A DNA stretch of 6,808 nucleotides from NCBI GenBank assembly GCA_017613595.1, contig JAGADM010000024.1, forward strand, positions 1-6,808. The letters are read 5' to 3'. Below the pieces are notes generated by a model, which had not been told where the DNA came from, searched no databases, and worked only from the letters and a program-made list of their open reading frames with translations. A program made the translations under genes and the position numbers. Below are positions 5,156-6,808 of this stretch, piece by piece. This DNA is from Lachnospiraceae bacterium (GTDB lineage: Bacteria > Bacillota_A > Clostridia > Lachnospirales > Lachnospiraceae). The first letter of the stretch is position 1. Each line of letters opens with the position of its first letter.

Positions 5156-6808
5156 ATGACGGAATTAAAGAATTTTATGTGCGAGGGGTATGAACGGAAA
5201 GATTACCGTTTCCTTAAGGACATCGACGCGGAAGGACTCATCATGCGCCACACGAAGAGCGGCGCGCGGATTGTGCTTCTTTCGAACGATGATCCGAACA
5301 AAATCTTCGCAATCGGCTTTCGCACAACACCGACGAACAGCACGGGCGTACCGCACATCATGGAGCACTCGGTTCTGTGCGGGTCGGTAAAGTATCCCGT
5401 GAAGGAAGTGTTCTCCGAACTGGGTAAGGGATCGTTACGTACGTTTCTCAATGCATTTACCGGCCCCGACTATACCTGCTATCCGGTCGGAAGCTGCAAC
5501 GACAAGGATTTTAAAAACCTTGTCGACGTGTATATGGATGTCGTTCTGCACCCCTTGATCGCGGAGAGAAAGGAGATATTCCTGCAGGAAGGCTGGCGCT
5601 ATGAACTCGAGAGTCCGGAAGCGGAACTCGGAATTAACGGCGTTGTTTACAGTGAAATGAAAGGAGCCTATTCGTCTCCGGACAGTTTCGCATACAAGTC
5701 ACTGATGCAGGCGGTGTTCCCGGATACCACATACGGTTCGGATTCGGGCGGCGATCCGGATGTAATCCCGGAACTCAGTTTTGAGGAGTTCTTAGAGTTC
5801 CACCGGACATACTATTCGCCGGCGAACAGCTATATCTTCCTGTACGGCAATGCCGATATGGGAGAGATGCTTTCTTATCTTGACCGCGAGTATCTCAGTG
5901 CATATGACATTATTCCGGTGGATTCCGAAGTGAAGCTTCAGAAGCCGCTCGGATTCCGCAAGGTAGAGCAGACGTATCCGATCGGTGAGGAGGAGAGCGA
6001 GAAGGGCAGGACCTATCTCCAATACGCCGCCAAAGTGTATGACGGGGTGGATGCGAAGAAATCCACCGCTTGGAATATCCTTTCTTCGCTTCTTTTCAAC
6101 ATGCCCGGGGCTCCGGTTAAGAAAGCCCTCATGGATGCCGGAATCGGAAGCGACGCTTCCGCTTTTCTGAATCGTCTGCGTCAGTCGCCGTTTATGATCA
6201 GGGTCGATGAGGCGGAACCGGAACAGGCGGAGCAGTTCCTCGCAATTATCCGTGATAAGGTTTCCGAAACAGTCAAAAACGGTATCGATAAGAAGACTGT
6301 GGCGGCGCTCCTTAACCGCAATGAGATTAATTACCGCGTGAACAATTTCGGCGGAGAACTGCGCGGACTGGATTACCTGATGAACGCGTTTTCCGTAATG
6401 CTTTATGATGAGGACAGGACGTTTGATCCGTTGAATCTCGGTGAGGTTTACGCAGAGCTTCGCAAGGAACTGGATACCGGGTACTTTGAGCAGTTGCTGC
6501 AGGAGTTTCTGGATTCGGATCATTCGGTTCTTGTTGTGGTGAAACCCGAGAAGGGACTCGGAGCGAAGAAGGAAAATGCGCTTCGTGAGAAGCTTGCCGC
6601 AATGAAGGCAGCCATGAGCGAGCAGGAAATTGACGCGCTGGTGAAGGAAACCGCAGCACTGAAAGCATATCAGAGCCGGACGGAGACCGCCGAGGAACTT
6701 GCCTGCATTCCGGTCCTTTCGAGAGAGGATATCGATAAGAAACCGATTCCTTTAGAGTACACGGTGGAAAAGGTTGCAGGTGATGTACCGCTGATTCACG
6801 TCGACAAT
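5156..6808 (+). CDS. M16C (PreP-type) zinc metallopeptidase, 5' part
   Basis: 551 codons are open to the right edge, with no stop. The inverted zinc motif HxxEH is HIMEH at residues 67-71, inside GVPHIMEHSVLCGSVKYP. The third ligand is probably Glu167 in NGVVYSEMKGAYSSPD (161-176). The blocks GSLRTFLNAFTGPDYTCYP (92-110) and FLQEGWRYELE (142-152) are also typical of the M16C presequence-protease group. These enzymes degrade short unfolded peptides within a closed two-half chamber; bacterial members are generally taken to be cytoplasmic, and no signal peptide is seen here. Members are about 970 residues, so a little over half is visible: the catalytic first half, and then, after about residue 270, a catalytically inactive repeat and linker helices. 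GGAGG (5144-5148) lies seven bases before ATG. One deviation is Arg95 where SLNTF usually has Asn. Probably co-transcribed with the GNAT-RsgA gene. Confidence 0.93.
   Translation, partial: MTELKNFMCEGYERKDYRFLKDIDAEGLIMRHTKSGARIVLLSNDDPNKIFAIGFRTTPTNSTGVPHIMEHSVLCGSVKYPVKEVFSELGKGSLRTFLNAFTGPDYTCYPVGSCNDKDFKNLVDVYMDVVLHPLIAERKEIFLQEGWRYELESPEAELGINGVVYSEMKGAYSSPDSFAYKSLMQAVFPDTTYGSDSGGDPDVIPELSFEEFLEFHRTYYSPANSYIFLYGNADMGEMLSYLDREYLSAYDIIPVDSEVKLQKPLGFRKVEQTYPIGEEESEKGRTYLQYAAKVYDGVDAKKSTAWNILSSLLFNMPGAPVKKALMDAGIGSDASAFLNRLRQSPFMIRVDEAEPEQAEQFLAIIRDKVSETVKNGIDKKTVAALLNRNEINYRVNNFGGELRGLDYLMNAFSVMLYDEDRTFDPLNLGEVYAELRKELDTGYFEQLLQEFLDSDHSVLVVVKPEKGLGAKKENALREKLAAMKAAMSEQEIDALVKETAALKAYQSRTETAEELACIPVLSREDIDKKPIPLEYTVEKVAGDVPLIHVDN

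Noticed and set aside
5792..6523. A 243-codon open frame on the minus strand
   Set aside because: It is a shadow of the M16C peptidase gene, created by codon bias, with no recognisable motif or plausible start.
1..6808. CRISPR arrays, transposases, phage genes, tRNA or rRNA genes
   Set aside because: No spaced direct repeats, terminal inverted repeats, integrase or transposase motifs, or tRNA cloverleaf patterns were seen on either strand. The window looks like ordinary chromosome with accessory operons.

Overview
The window looks like chromosomal DNA from a Gram-positive, Clostridia-type bacterium, with Lachnospiraceae the most likely family. The reasons are the strong AAAGGAG-type ribosome binding sites, the tightly packed same-strand genes, a GNAT subtype and an M16C peptidase that resemble proteins I know from that group, and a DUF3137 membrane protein. 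This placement rests on protein resemblance and has not been tested by a search. All supported genes lie on the + strand.

Positions 1-211 hold the 3' end of a small membrane-protein gene and a strong intrinsic terminator with a GAAA-capped hairpin. Positions 239-3187 form a probable four-gene operon behind an extended -10 promoter: a Nudix hydrolase, a HExxH (ImmA/IrrE-like) putative metalloprotein, a DUF3137 membrane-anchored protein and a single-pass membrane protein of unknown family. Overlaps and gaps of 32 bp or less link these genes. No complete cellular role can be read from them, but two soluble enzymes are paired with two membrane-anchored proteins.

Positions 3188-3531 are a 344-base stretch without a conventional gene, and they are far from empty. 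They contain an inverted repeat, a perfect-consensus promoter (TTGACA, 17 bp, TATAAT), a 20-codon mini-ORF whose ribosome binding site can pair with the end of the same mini-ORF, and a clean intrinsic terminator about 145 nt after the predicted start. This is either a small-RNA or micro-peptide unit, or an attenuating leader for the next gene.

Positions 3532-5109 encode one 525-residue protein that fuses a GNAT acetyltransferase domain to a complete RsgA (YjeQ/YloQ) circularly permuted ribosome-assembly GTPase. The GNAT acetyl-CoA loop is unusual. A 46-bp gap, which could encode a 17-aa peptide, leads to an M16C/PreP-type zinc peptidase. That gene runs off the right edge, so about the N-terminal half or slightly more is present.

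The most unusual items are the GNAT-RsgA fusion and the compact promoter, mini-ORF and terminator unit directly upstream of it.
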